The notes under the pieces: generated by a model
What the model was told of the DNA's origin: nothing
The model's input: only the letters and a program-made list of their open reading frames with translations
Database searches by the model: none
Made by a program: the position numbers and the translations under genes
Shown: in pieces, positions 43,584 to 53,700 of the stretch
How the letters are laid out: each line of letters starts with the position of its first letter
Position numbering within the stretch: the stretch's first letter is position 1
NCBI GenBank assembly: GCA_964448105.1
Contig: CAYUVK010000016.1
Span: 1-60,365, forward strand
Reading direction: 5' to 3'
From: CAVQBP01 sp964448105
GTDB lineage: Bacteria > Bacteroidota > Ignavibacteria > Ignavibacteriales > Ignavibacteriaceae
DNA length: 60,365 nt

Positions 43584-43710
43584 TATTATTTCCCTTATAT
43601 ATAAATTTTGTTTTAACAAAAATTAAATTATCCCGATTATTTATAAAAAGAAAGTTATAAGGTGAGAATTCTTATTAAAACTTATTTAACTACTTGGGTT
43701 ACATGTATAA

Positions 43711-44601
43711 CTAGACTAATTCTTTTTTATGGCAGGAATCAAACTCAACTTGAATAGTTACATGGTTAATATCATATTTTTGATATAAAATATCCTTTAT
43801 TTTTTTCTGGATTATTTCTATTTCTTTAATAGTAAAATTCTCTACCAAGTCGATATGCCCTTCGAAGAAGATATTCTTTTCATCAAGCTGCCAAACATGA
43901 ACATGATGGAGATTGTTCACTTCCTTTATTCCTTCCAAGCTTGATTTTATATCAATTAAATTTATACTTGCCGGAGTTGACTGCATTAAAATATTATAAG
44001 CTTCTTTTATAATTGAATATCCCTCCTTTATTACATAAATACCGATTATTGTGGTAAGTAAAGGATCGATCCAATAAATATTATAAAAATAAATGATAAC
44101 ACCACCGATTACCACTGCAATAGAAGATAATGTATCTATTAAAAGATGAAGATATGCCGACTTTATATTTATATTATCTTTTGTTCCGTTTTTAAGTAAA
44201 AATACTGAAACTGCATTTGCTATTAAACCGATTAAAGCAACAACCAGCATTATTCCTCCTAGAACCGGAGTTGGATTAGTAAATCTTATATAAGCTTCCC
44301 TAAAGAGGAACAATGAGACAAGAATAATTACAGAAGCATTAAATAAAGCAACAATAATTTGGATCCTTCTATAACCGAATGTTCTTTTAAGAGTATGAGC
44401 TTTTTTGCTCATCCTAATTGCTATGTAGCTTAATAGAATTGCAGCAGCGTCGCTTAAATTGTGCAGCGAGTCGGAGATTAGTGCTAAGCTATTTGATAAT
44501 AAACCTCCTATAACTTCAGCAATTGTAATTATAAAATTTAGTGCGATGACAATTATTAGTTTCTTGCTATTACTTTTTTCAACATTCAAATTATTATCCA
44601 T
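43711..44601 (-). CDS. Cation diffusion facilitator (CzcD/ZitB-like metal exporter)
   Basis: The 296-residue product has six membrane helices and a soluble C-terminal domain. The transport-site residues are SLALISDSLHNLSDA near residue 40-54 (HxxxD in helix 2) and YLHLLIDTLSS near 150 (HxxxD in helix 5), the pair that binds Zn or a similar ion. The C-terminal domain (about 205-285, with HHVHVWQLDEKN) is the usual metal-sensing alpha-beta dimer domain. It exports Zn, Co or Cd by proton exchange. It follows the quinone oxidoreductase gene by 3 bases and is probably co-transcribed. Confidence 0.92.
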   Translation of the reverse strand: MDNNLNVEKSNSKKLIIVIALNFIITIAEVIGGLLSNSLALISDSLHNLSDAAAILLSYIAIRMSKKAHTLKRTFGYRRIQIIVALFNASVIILVSLFLFREAYIRFTNPTPVLGGIMLVVALIGLIANAVSVFLLKNGTKDNINIKSAYLHLLIDTLSSIAVVIGGVIIYFYNIYWIDPLLTTIIGIYVIKEGYSIIKEAYNILMQSTPASINLIDIKSSLEGIKEVNNLHHVHVWQLDEKNIFFEGHIDLVENFTIKEIEIIQKKIKDILYQKYDINHVTIQVEFDSCHKKELV

Positions 44602-44604
44602 AAG

Positions 44605-45612
44605 CTATTTTTCTAAATTTACAATTACCCTTCCTGTATTTTTTCCCTCTAGCATTAAATGAATTTTCCTTTCCAATTCTTTCAAAAAAATTTCTTCATA
44701 AATATAATTTAAAGTATTTATTTTCCATTCTCCAGATAACTTTTTCCATATTTGTAATCTGATATCCATTGGACAGGCTCCTGAATCAATTCCAATTAAT
44801 TTTACTGCGCGTAAAATAAAAGGATAAACCGTAGTATTAAGTTGAAATGATTGCGTAAGCCCGCAAGCTGCAATAGCACCGCCATGTTGTGTAGATTTAA
44901 TTGCTGTTGCAAGAATATTTCCTCCAACCGAATCAATCACACCTGCCCATCTGGTTCTTAACATCGGCTTATTGCTTTTGTCATCAATTTCATTTTTGTT
45001 TCTATCGATAACCTTATTGGCACCTAAATTTTTTAGCAAATCAGTTTTATCTATTTTTGCTGTAGCTGCGGTAATATTTTTATACCCGGCTTTTGAAAGA
45101 ATTGAAATCGCAAGAGAACCTAAACTTCCAGTTGCTCCGGTAATCAATACTTCTTCTCCATGTGAATTTAATCCGGACCGTTGTAATTCGTATAAAGCTA
45201 AAGCAGCAGTAAATCCGGCAGTACCTAATATCATGCTTTCTTTTAAACTAATATTTTGAGGCAATTTTACAATCCAGTCACTCGGAACTTTTATATATTC
45301 AGCAAAACCGCCAGGTGTATTCATGCCCAAATCATATCCGGTTATAACTACCTTATCTCCTTCTAAAAAATTATTTGATCTTGAAGACACAACAATTCCG
45401 GCAGCATCAATTCCGGGAGTATGCGGATATTTTTTTGATACTCCTTTATTTCCAGTGGCAGACAATGCATCTTTATAATTCAAAGATGAATACTTAACTT
45501 CTACTAACACATCATTATCGGGAAGATTCTCTAAAGATTGTTTTTCAATTCCTCGATAGAATTTACCATCGATTTCTTTCACTATAAAAGCACTAAACTG
45601 TTTTTGAATCAT
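44605..45612 (-). CDS. YhdH/AcuI-type zinc-free quinone oxidoreductase
   Basis: The 335-residue medium-chain reductase lacks the catalytic zinc ligands and follows the YhdH/AcuI pattern: SSLNYKDALSATGNKGV near residue 46, HTPGIDAAGIV near 65, the NADPH loop TGATGSLGSLAISILSKAGY near 158, and a C-terminal VYPFILRAVKLIGIDS. Close relatives reduce acryloyl-CoA or similar enoyl substrates with NADPH. The CDF exporter gene starts 3 bases after it on the same strand; no link in function is obvious. Confidence 0.87.
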   Translation of the reverse strand: MIQKQFSAFIVKEIDGKFYRGIEKQSLENLPDNDVLVEVKYSSLNYKDALSATGNKGVSKKYPHTPGIDAAGIVVSSRSNNFLEGDKVVITGYDLGMNTPGGFAEYIKVPSDWIVKLPQNISLKESMILGTAGFTAALALYELQRSGLNSHGEEVLITGATGSLGSLAISILSKAGYKNITAATAKIDKTDLLKNLGANKVIDRNKNEIDDKSNKPMLRTRWAGVIDSVGGNILATAIKSTQHGGAIAACGLTQSFQLNTTVYPFILRAVKLIGIDSGACPMDIRLQIWKKLSGEWKINTLNYIYEEIFLKELERKIHLMLEGKNTGRVIVNLEK

Positions 45613-46017
45613 ATAATTATCTGATTTTTGTCTTACAATTGAAGTTCAATAATTATCATAATCTTAACAACAAGATATAAAATAAATCCCAACTCATAAA
45701 CCAAGAATATCAAAAATAAAAATGCTCTTTGAATTGACTAATTCGAGTAAAATTTACCAGTAAATCTTTCAAATTCAGTTAAATAAACTCGCATTCAAAA
45801 AAAAAATAAATTCTAATTATTCATTTTGTTTAATTTTAGAAGACTTGATTTGTTTATATGCACAAATCCGCGAGGTTTTAATCACATTACAGAAAGGCAT
45901 TAAATTTGTTGGATGTTGAAAGTGTTATAAGAAAAGAAGGAGATAAATCCAAACTCTTAACTTTATAACCTTTAATTTTTAATTGTCATTACAAACTAGA
46001 TATAACGAATAGGAGGA
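45613..46017. other. 405-base intergenic stretch
   Basis: No gene found. It separates divergent transcription units and should hold promoters for both. The one notable item is the GGCAT-N5-TTGTTG motif at 45896-45911. A ribosome site AGGAGG ends the stretch at 46011-46016. Confidence 0.6.
45896..45911 (+). promoter_or_regulatory. Shared 16-base motif, copy 1 (sigma54-like?)
   Basis: GGCATTAAATTTGTTG lies 110 bases before the helicase-pair start and matches 14 of 16 bases with 50336-50351. GG and GT lie 10 bases apart, as in the -24/-12 elements of sigma54 promoters, but the -12 GC is GT. TAAATTTG inside it also fits a Bacteroidota TAnnTTTG -7 element. Either would give a plus-strand promoter. 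Confidence 0.3.
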
Positions 46018-46020
46018 ATG

Positions 46021-46554
46021 ATGGATCTGGGAAAGATTGCTTTTCTAGAAACTTTGATGCTTGAAGATGAATCAGGTGTAATGGGAGCAATTTTAGTTAC
46101 TGATGCAGAAACTAAGCCACTAGAATTTAGAGTAACTGCACCTATAAAAACAACAAATTTTCAAAAGACTTTATATGGTGATGTTCTGCTGGAACATATT
46201 TTAGTTGAATTGATTGCCATGCCGCTTATAGGAGCCATCAGTGAAGAAATAGATCTAATATTAGTAAAAGATCCACTCTTTCTTGGCACAAATAATAAAC
46301 AAGGTGTAAGGGTAATTAGAGTTCATAATGACGGCGGGCAGAATACAAATTCAGGGAAGAATAGTAAGAACGCACATTTTATAGGAACAAACGGCAGTAC
46401 ATTATATATAGAGACCTCGAAGAAATACGAATCTGAACTCACAGAAATTAAAGAGAAAATAAATTCGCTGGCAGAAAATAGAAATTTGCTGGAACCTTTC
46501 GATAGATTGAAGGCAGCATGCGAACAAGTTCACCTTCAAAAAACCAGTGACTAA
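46021..46554 (+). CDS. Conserved-looking protein of unknown function, partner of the SNF2-like ATPase
   Basis: The 177-residue soluble product starts LGKIAFLETLMLEDESGVMG, continues with TDAETKPLEFRVTAPIKTTN and KTLYGDVLLEHILVELIAMPL, and ends in a helical tail (KKYESELTEIKEKINSLAEN). I do recall proteins of this style (visible as a PLEFRVTAP-type core followed by LYG) as uncharacterised genes in environmental genomes, but no function. AGGAGG sits 4 bases before the ATG at 46021; the ATG at 46018 is too close. The SNF2-like gene starts 4 bases after its stop, so the two are translationally linked. Confidence 0.72.
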   Translation: MDLGKIAFLETLMLEDESGVMGAILVTDAETKPLEFRVTAPIKTTNFQKTLYGDVLLEHILVELIAMPLIGAISEEIDLILVKDPLFLGTNNKQGVRVIRVHNDGGQNTNSGKNSKNAHFIGTNGSTLYIETSKKYESELTEIKEKINSLAENRNLLEPFDRLKAACEQVHLQKTSD

Positions 46555-46558
46555 ATGA

Positions 46559-49489
46559 ATGTACAAGATTCTACGGAAAAAAGTTGCCGCATCAATTAAC
46601 ACCGTTGATGCCCCTGAACAATTTGAGTGGGGCAAATGGTTAAGGCAGCCAGACTTAGAATCATTTACAATTACCAAAATAACATCCAATCTTTCAAATT
46701 ATAAACCCGATTTATCTTTTACTTTACCACAAACTAATTCATTTGATTTTAAAACAAGCAAAGTTAAGCTTTATAAAAGCAGAAAAAAATTTTCAGTAGC
46801 AAAAGAAAAAACAATAAAAGTTTTTTTTAGACTGGGTAAGCCTTTAAGCAGAAAGATTAAAATTTTTGAAGCTGATACGGGAAAAATAATTTTTTCATCT
46901 TCGTTAGCTCAGGAGAATAGCAAGTATTATAATTCAGTTAAAAATATAAAAGAAGCAATAATTTTATTAAAAACAAACTCTCTCAAATCTTTTGACTTTC
47001 AAACCCTCAAAACTGCTCTACAAGAAGTATTACTAGAACCTTTTAATTCGGAAACAATAAATATTCAAGCAGAAATTAAAAAACCCATAATCAAAAGCAG
47101 CTTCAAAAAAATTGATACTGAGGTTCTTGAACCCAAATTAGCAACAGAAATATTCTCCTTGAGCAAAGAAATTTATAAAGATATATTTCAACCACAATTT
47201 TCAATGCTTGATAAAATTCCGTTTGTAAAAAATTTTGATATCCCTAATGTTAACTTATTAATCGATAAATTAAACAATGATAAAACATCGAGAAAAACTG
47301 ACAGGATTTCAATACAATTTTTAAATGATAAACCTCCAATTAAAAAAGTAAAAATATTAGAATCTGAAAATCCAAAAGTATTAAGCTATTGGAAAGAAAG
47401 TAATAATCTTAAAATCCCTGCAATCTTTTCAAATAACTTTTGTTTCCAGAATGATACTTCCACAAACAGTTTTATGTTTAGGCTAGATAAAGCAAATATT
47501 TCGGAAGAATCATTCAGTGAAATTTCATTTAATTATCCCATGAAATCCTGGGAATTGCCAATCAGTAGTGAAATTTTAAATCAATATTCTAACTCAGAAA
47601 TTGAAAATAAAAATATCACATCCGATAATGATGTTTCATCCATTAATGTTGATGAGAAAGAGAATATTAATGATGAATCTTTTAAAGAGATTATCTCCAA
47701 GATTTTAAAACCGGAAAATATTGAATCAGAAAGAGTTGAAATAAAAGATCAATTCCTCTTTAACTTTCAAAAAGAAGGGGCGGAGCTATTAGCTAACAAT
47801 AAAATTGCTCTGTTAAATGATGAATTAGGTCAGGGTAAAACTTACCAGGCAATAATTGCACTAAAAACGCTTTTTAATAGAGGAAAAATTGACAAAATTT
47901 TAATTGTTTGCACTCCGGGCGATATCGGGCTTCCTTACTTCGATGAGGGATGGGCAGGCAAATTAAAAGAGTTATCCGAAGATATTACTTTTTCAATAAT
48001 TCAGGGAGACGCTGAAGAAAGAAATTCAACCTGGCAAGAAAGTAAAAATATTTTTATTTCCGATTATGAAACTTTCTTTAATGACTTTAGCAGCGGGAAT
48101 ATTAGTTCAAAAATCCTTGAAAGTTTTAATTGTCTAATATTTGATGAAGCTCAAAATCTTATTTCAAAGTCGAAAATATTCTCACGTTATTTGGAGTTAA
48201 AAAAACCAAATACCTATATATGGTTCATTTCAGGACAATTGGATTTCGGCAGCCATTTTAAAAATGAATTAAATTTTCAACAAAATAATTCGATTATAGA
48301 GCTAGGTAGAAATAAAACAGAAACATATAGAGAATTACCTGAAGTGGTTAGACAAGACATATGGCATGAATTAGACGACGAGCAAAAAATAGAATATGAA
48401 AATATTCTCTCTATCGGGCGTGAAAGGATAGAAAAACTTTTACAAACCGGAAACCCTTTTATTATACAGTCCAATGTTTTTACTTTACTTCATCAATTAA
48501 AGCAAGTTTGTAATTTTGCATCGCAAAAAAACTCAAGCCCTAAAAGTGAATATTTGCTTAACCATATTGAAAAAATAATTAACAATGGTAAAAAGACGCT
48601 TATCTTTTCACAATATGAAAAAATGGGTATCAATAAATTAGTGCATGTTTTAAATTCCAATAAAATTAAATATCAATTATTTCATTCGGGAATGTCGCTG
48701 AATGAATTGACGGCGGCTAAAAAGAAATTCGAGTCAGATAAAAAAACAAATGTGTTGATAAATGGAATTAAATCAGCTCGCACCGGGATTACTTATCCTG
48801 AGGTTCAATATATAGTCCATTTTGATCAATGGTGGAATCCGGCCTCATTATGGAAAACCGAAGGAAATATTGCAAATCCAGAAGATGAAAATATTAACGT
48901 ATATAATTATTTTACAAAAAATACAGTAGAAGAAAAAATCAAAGGAGTTCTATTAAGGAAGGGTTTGTTAAGAAAAGAAATTGTTGAATTTTTACCTGTG
49001 GAAACAATAAACGAAATGGTATCACTTGATGAATGGCTTGAAATACTAGAAATTGGAACAACATCGGAAAAATCTATTCCGGAATATCATCAAACAATAG
49101 ATAGCAAAAACAGTGTTAAAAAGACACTAGATAAGCTCTCACTGGATGAATTAAGTAAAAAAGCTGAAATACTTTTTTCACGATTAGGTTATAAAAATCT
49201 CTTCTTAAATAAAGGCAACTTCGAAGGGGAAATAAATATTATCGGTACAATGATGGAGAACAACAGTAAAACTAAAATAGTTGCCAAATGTTTATTTTCC
49301 GATCAAATAGATATTGAAAATATTATGGAATATATTGAGGCATTAAAAAATGATAAAAACCTGGGGAAAAATTTTATTGTTCACTTTAATGGTTTGGAAG
49401 ATAAACTTCCCATCCAATTAAAGAAAAATATAATATTGATCAATAAAGAACTCTTTATAAACTATCTAATAAATTTCCATTTAATTTAA
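46559..49489 (+). CDS. Divergent SNF2-like ATPase with a degenerate Mrr-like C-terminus
   Basis: In the 976-residue product, residues 1-390 are an uncharacterised polar region. The helicase core begins near 400 with NFQKEGAELL, Walker A DELGQGKT near 421-428, DEAQ box LIFDEAQN near 525, motif IV LIFSQYEKMG near 682 and motif V ARTGITYPEV near 740. The WWNP motif (near 756) is kept, but the arginine-finger motif VI (RxHRxGQ) is replaced by a stretch reading GNIANPEDEN, and motif III reads SGQ instead of TGT. The last about 115 residues (from LSKKAEILFSRLGY) resemble a restriction-endonuclease-like Mrr domain whose catalytic QxK appears as AKC. It may be an ATPase-altered DNA or RNA translocase. 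Confidence 0.72.
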   Translation: MYKILRKKVAASINTVDAPEQFEWGKWLRQPDLESFTITKITSNLSNYKPDLSFTLPQTNSFDFKTSKVKLYKSRKKFSVAKEKTIKVFFRLGKPLSRKIKIFEADTGKIIFSSSLAQENSKYYNSVKNIKEAIILLKTNSLKSFDFQTLKTALQEVLLEPFNSETINIQAEIKKPIIKSSFKKIDTEVLEPKLATEIFSLSKEIYKDIFQPQFSMLDKIPFVKNFDIPNVNLLIDKLNNDKTSRKTDRISIQFLNDKPPIKKVKILESENPKVLSYWKESNNLKIPAIFSNNFCFQNDTSTNSFMFRLDKANISEESFSEISFNYPMKSWELPISSEILNQYSNSEIENKNITSDNDVSSINVDEKENINDESFKEIISKILKPENIESERVEIKDQFLFNFQKEGAELLANNKIALLNDELGQGKTYQAIIALKTLFNRGKIDKILIVCTPGDIGLPYFDEGWAGKLKELSEDITFSIIQGDAEERNSTWQESKNIFISDYETFFNDFSSGNISSKILESFNCLIFDEAQNLISKSKIFSRYLELKKPNTYIWFISGQLDFGSHFKNELNFQQNNSIIELGRNKTETYRELPEVVRQDIWHELDDEQKIEYENILSIGRERIEKLLQTGNPFIIQSNVFTLLHQLKQVCNFASQKNSSPKSEYLLNHIEKIINNGKKTLIFSQYEKMGINKLVHVLNSNKIKYQLFHSGMSLNELTAAKKKFESDKKTNVLINGIKSARTGITYPEVQYIVHFDQWWNPASLWKTEGNIANPEDENINVYNYFTKNTVEEKIKGVLLRKGLLRKEIVEFLPVETINEMVSLDEWLEILEIGTTSEKSIPEYHQTIDSKNSVKKTLDKLSLDELSKKAEILFSRLGYKNLFLNKGNFEGEINIIGTMMENNSKTKIVAKCLFSDQIDIENIMEYIEALKNDKNLGKNFIVHFNGLEDKLPIQLKKNIILINKELFINYLINFHLI

Positions 49490-49935
49490 TTTCCTCCCAA
49501 CGAAGCAGTCCCTGTTATATAATGGACTAGTTGGTCTATCATAAATTCTTTTTCACCAATTAAAGCTTTAACAATATCTCCTATAGATATTACACCTAAA
49601 AGCTTATTGCCTTTTAAAACAGGGAGATGTCTAATTCGTTTTTGTATCAATATAGACATACAATCTTCTACACTTTGTTCCGGAGTTACATAATAAATTC
49701 TAGTAGACATAATGTTTTTTACTGCCAAATCTTTAGATGACCTTCCTAATAAGACAACTTTTCTTGCATAATCCCGTTCTGAAAAAATTCCTACAACGTT
49801 TTCATCGGTTAAAACTAGTAATGCACCGACTTCTTTTTCAGACATTATTTCCAAGGCTTCATAGACTTTTGCATCCGGAGCAACAGAATAAATTTCATAA
49901 CCTTTTCTATCTAAAACCTGTGCAACGCTTTCCAT
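49486..49935 (-). CDS. Protein with two CBS domains
   Basis: The roughly 149-residue product is a tandem CBS module: residues 10-60 (YEIYSVAPDAKVYEALEIM, GIFSERDYARK) and 75-130 (YYVTPEQSVEDCMSILIQK, GVISIGDIVKALI). Such free-standing pairs bind adenosine nucleotides and regulate other proteins. I set the start at the ATG at 49935, with AAGGGAG upstream; the TTG at 49950 would lie before it. Its stop codon and that of the convergent SNF2-like gene overlap by 3-4 bases. Confidence 0.86.
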   Translation of the reverse strand: MESVAQVLDRKGYEIYSVAPDAKVYEALEIMSEKEVGALLVLTDENVVGIFSERDYARKVVLLGRSSKDLAVKNIMSTRIYYVTPEQSVEDCMSILIQKRIRHLPVLKGNKLLGVISIGDIVKALIGEKEFMIDQLVHYITGTASLGGN

Positions 49936-50742
49936 TATCACTCCCTTCAAATTTTTGGAAAAATATTTATTAAAAAGCCGAATTAAGATTTGTTTTACTG
50001 TACTATTAATTTAATTGTAATTTTTTTAAATGCAAGAAAAAATATTGATTCTTAATATTCCAATAATTTACCCGGAACAATCAATTTTGGAAAAATGCCA
50101 TTACTTCATAATTACTAATCAAATTATCTAATTATGTTCAATTTTACATTTGCCTATAAGTCATTTTTATAAAACAGATTAACTGCAAAAATAGACCGGT
50201 TTTAATTTCCGAAATAATAACTTATACAATAAAAAATATACTTAGATTTTGACAAATTCTAATCAAATTCGCAAAATTCAAGTCATTTTTAATAAAATTT
50301 AGCCTTAGAATTAAATAACAAAATATATGAATAACGGCATAAAGTTTGTTGCAAGAACAGAAATGGTAAATAGTATTAATTATCTAATGCGGAACATTTG
50401 GATTAAATTGATTTTTAATAAGCCTATAAGTTTTCATGCGGAAACAATCAAACTTAAAAATAATAAGCAATAGTCCATCCTGTCACAGAAGCATTTCGAA
50501 TTTCTATTCGAACAATAAAAAATTCAGTTTAATCATCTTTAATATTGAATTAGCAAAAAAAATTTCGATAATAAATACATTAAAAGATAATTACTCAATC
50601 AATTCAAGTGAGGATTAAATTTATTTTTTGGCAAATATTAAGAAATTTTTATAAAATAAAAACTTTTAGCAAGATCATAATCTAATTATCTGTCAGGTAA
50701 ATTATTAAAAAAGATTGTAATATAAATCTGGATCTAATAACT
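49936..50742. other. 807-base stretch without a clear gene
   Basis: Very AT-rich. A 60-codon plus-strand frame at 50436-50618 (composition Asn/Ser/Ile/Lys-rich, no ribosome site, no family) is not convincing. The motif copy at 50336-50351 lies 85 bases before that frame and 392 before the coiled-coil gene. A perfect TTCGAAT-N4-ATTCGAA hairpin lies at 50495-50512. A long untranslated leader for the coiled-coil gene is possible. Confidence 0.5.
50336..50351 (+). promoter_or_regulatory. Shared 16-base motif, copy 2 (sigma54-like?)
   Basis: GGCATAAAGTTTGTTG matches the copy at 45896-45911 in 14 of 16 bases. Same direction; both lie upstream of the unusual plus-strand genes between 46 and 55 kb. 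Confidence 0.3.
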
Positions 50743-53700
50743 ATGAATAATATATCAAATAATAAGGATCATGATTCTAGTCTTAAAGAAATTAATTCTC
50801 AACATGAATCTACGAATAATAATTTAATTGAGGAATTAAATTGCAAGTTAGAAGATTATAACGAACTGTTTTCAAGGCTAGAGAATATTCAATTAGAGAA
50901 GGATGATTACTTAAACAATCAAAAGGATCTTATCACCCAATTAAGCTCTCACCTTAACAACTATCAATCCTCCAGCCGGCATCTTGGCTTATTGATTGAA
51001 AATCAAAATAAACAAATTGAAAGATTATTAGTTTCGGAAAATGCCTTCAAGTTAAGATTAGAGGAAAAAAAGACTATTATTGATAACCTTAAAAAGCAGC
51101 TTTTAAATGATAATCCTGATATAAATAATTATAAGGACTTAATAAAAGAAAAAGAATCTAAAATAAAAGGTATGTCCGATGAAATACAAAAATTGCTGAA
51201 TAAAGAAAAGGATTTTGATAAAGTTAAAAATCAGTATCAAGACAAGTTCAACAATTTTAATTCTCAAATTGCGGATTTAAAAAAAGAATTGCATTCTTTA
51301 CAGGATGAATTGGAAATTAAAAGCTCATTAGTTAAAGAGAAAAAATTAAATACAAATGGAAAGGATGGCACGTCCAAGCAAAGTGAGGAATTGGAAAAGA
51401 CCATATTAAAAAATCAACTTAAAATATCTCATCTTCTTTCAAGTGAAAAAGCACTTTTACAACTGCAAGGAATAAATGAAGAAGAGATCAATAAGTTAGA
51501 AAATGAGTTATCCGATCTTCATAAAAAATTCAAATCTGCTCAAGATGAAATAAACAAAAAGCAAAAATTATTTGAAGAACAAGCAGAAACAATAAATAAA
51601 TTTAAAGACAGGGAAAACGAACTAAACAAAATAAATTCAAAAAAAGAAATTCAATTAAAAGAATTGACAGATAGTTTAACCGAATTAAATTCCAAATTCT
51701 CAAAGTTTACGGAAGAGAAAAATAATTTAATTAATGAGCTGAATAATGAAGTTGGATATTTTAAAAATCTTGGAAATGAATTAAATCTGAAAATTCAAGA
51801 AAAAGAAAAATTATTAGAAGAACATGAAACAATATTAAAAAATAATGAAGTGGAACTAAATCGGATATATTCTCTTTTAACCGATTCTAAAGCAATAGAA
51901 GATGAAAAAAATAAAACCATCGATAATCTAAGCCAAAAGATAAAACTTTTAGAAGAAGAAAATAATAAAACAAGAACTGAGAATTCGGATCATAAAAAAG
52001 AGATTAATGAATTATCAAATAAAATAAAAGAACTAAAAACAAGTGGAATTAAATTTGACCGCATAGTTAACGAAAAGAATGAATTGCTGGAAGAACAAAA
52101 AAATAAAATAATTGAACTTGAAAAATCTGCCGGGGAATATGAAAATATAGAACTTGAAAAAGATGAAAAGATTAAAAACTTATCCGGGAAAGTAGAAAGT
52201 TACAAAAACGATTTAGAAAAATTAGAATCCGACTTAAGAGGAAAAGATAATTTGCTCAATGAACAAGCAAAGAATATTAATAAGTTCGAAGAACTAAAAT
52301 TAAAATCTGCAAGGGAACTGGAAAATTTAGAACAAGAAAAAAATGAGAAAATTAAAAACTTAAATAGAGAAATAGAAAATTACAAAAATGACTTAGAAAA
52401 ATTAGAATCCGACTTAAGAGAAAAAGAAAATTTACTAAATGAAAATGCACAGAATATCAATGAGTTCGAAGGACTAAAATTAACTCACAAAAAAAAGGAA
52501 GAAGAGCAGTCCAATTTTATACATGAGCTAGAGAAAAACCTGGCATCAAGTGAACAAACAGTGGAAGAACTTGAGCAAGCTTTACAGAAACAGGTTTCTG
52601 CCATAAATGAACAAAATTTAAAGATTGAGGGTTTTAAAGCTACCGAGACCGAACTTCAAAAAACACAGGATGATAATAATGAAATTATTAAAAAACAGAT
52701 AGACCAAATAGAAGAGCTCAAAGATGAATTATCAAATAAAAATTCATTTACTGATGATCAGGCTTTAGAATTAAATAACATTAAAGAAGAATTAAAAAAA
52801 TTAAGTGGAATAATAGTAGAAAAAAATGAAACAATTAACAATCAATTAAAGAAGTTAAATGAATTTGAAAGATTGGAAAATGAGCGGGAAGAAATTAAAA
52901 ATTATAACAGTGATATTATTGAGGATCAAAATAATAAAATTGCAGAACTTCAGAATATTTTGAAAAATCATGAAGCTGATCTCTCGCAAAAAGATGAATC
53001 TATTACATCTTTAACTCAACAAACCGAAGACTTATCCGGACAATTGTCGCAAAAACAAACAGAAATTGATGAAAGTAATATTGAGCTAGATAAATTAAAA
53101 AATGAATTCGAAGAATTTAAAAAATCAAATGATAACTTCAGCGATAAAAAACAACAATTTAAGGAAAAAATATCCGCCCTTGCCTCACAGCTTATATCAG
53201 CAAATGAAAATTTAAGCACTATTTCAAATAAACTTAAAGAAAAAACAGAATTAGTTGAATTAAAAGAAAAAGAAAATTTATATCTAAATAATCAGTTATC
53301 GGAAATCCAGACTGAATTATCCCACGCAAAAAATTTCTTAAAAGAAAAAGACGATAGAATAAGTAATATTGAACAATCAGTTGCAGAATATAAAAAGAAT
53401 ATTGAAAATCTAAACGAAACTATCCATTCCCGCTTTGATGATACAAAGAATATAGAGGAAGAAAAAGATGAACTACAAAAATTAGTTAATCAACTTAAAT
53501 CAGATTACTCAGATTTAGATAACAAAAACCGGGAACTGGAAAACATGATCAAAGAGAGTGTTCTGGAAATAAACTCACTTAAAAAAAATAGTTTAGAAAT
53601 TACTACTCAAAAAAGCCGGATACAATCTGAGATAGAAAAGTTTAATTCATCAATAGCGGCAAAAGATACTGAGCTGAAAGAAAGAGAGAATAAAATAAAT

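Noticed and set aside
46559..49489. Standard SNF2/Rad54 remodeller or DISARM DrmD
   Set aside because: The motif VI arginines and motif III are missing and the partner genes of DISARM (drmA, drmB, a methyltransferase) are not nearby, so I call it only SNF2-like.
50436..50618. 60-codon plus-strand frame before the coiled-coil gene
   Set aside because: No ribosome site, no family, and an Asn/Ser/Ile/Lys-rich composition expected from AT-rich non-coding sequence. Only the nearby motif copy speaks for it.
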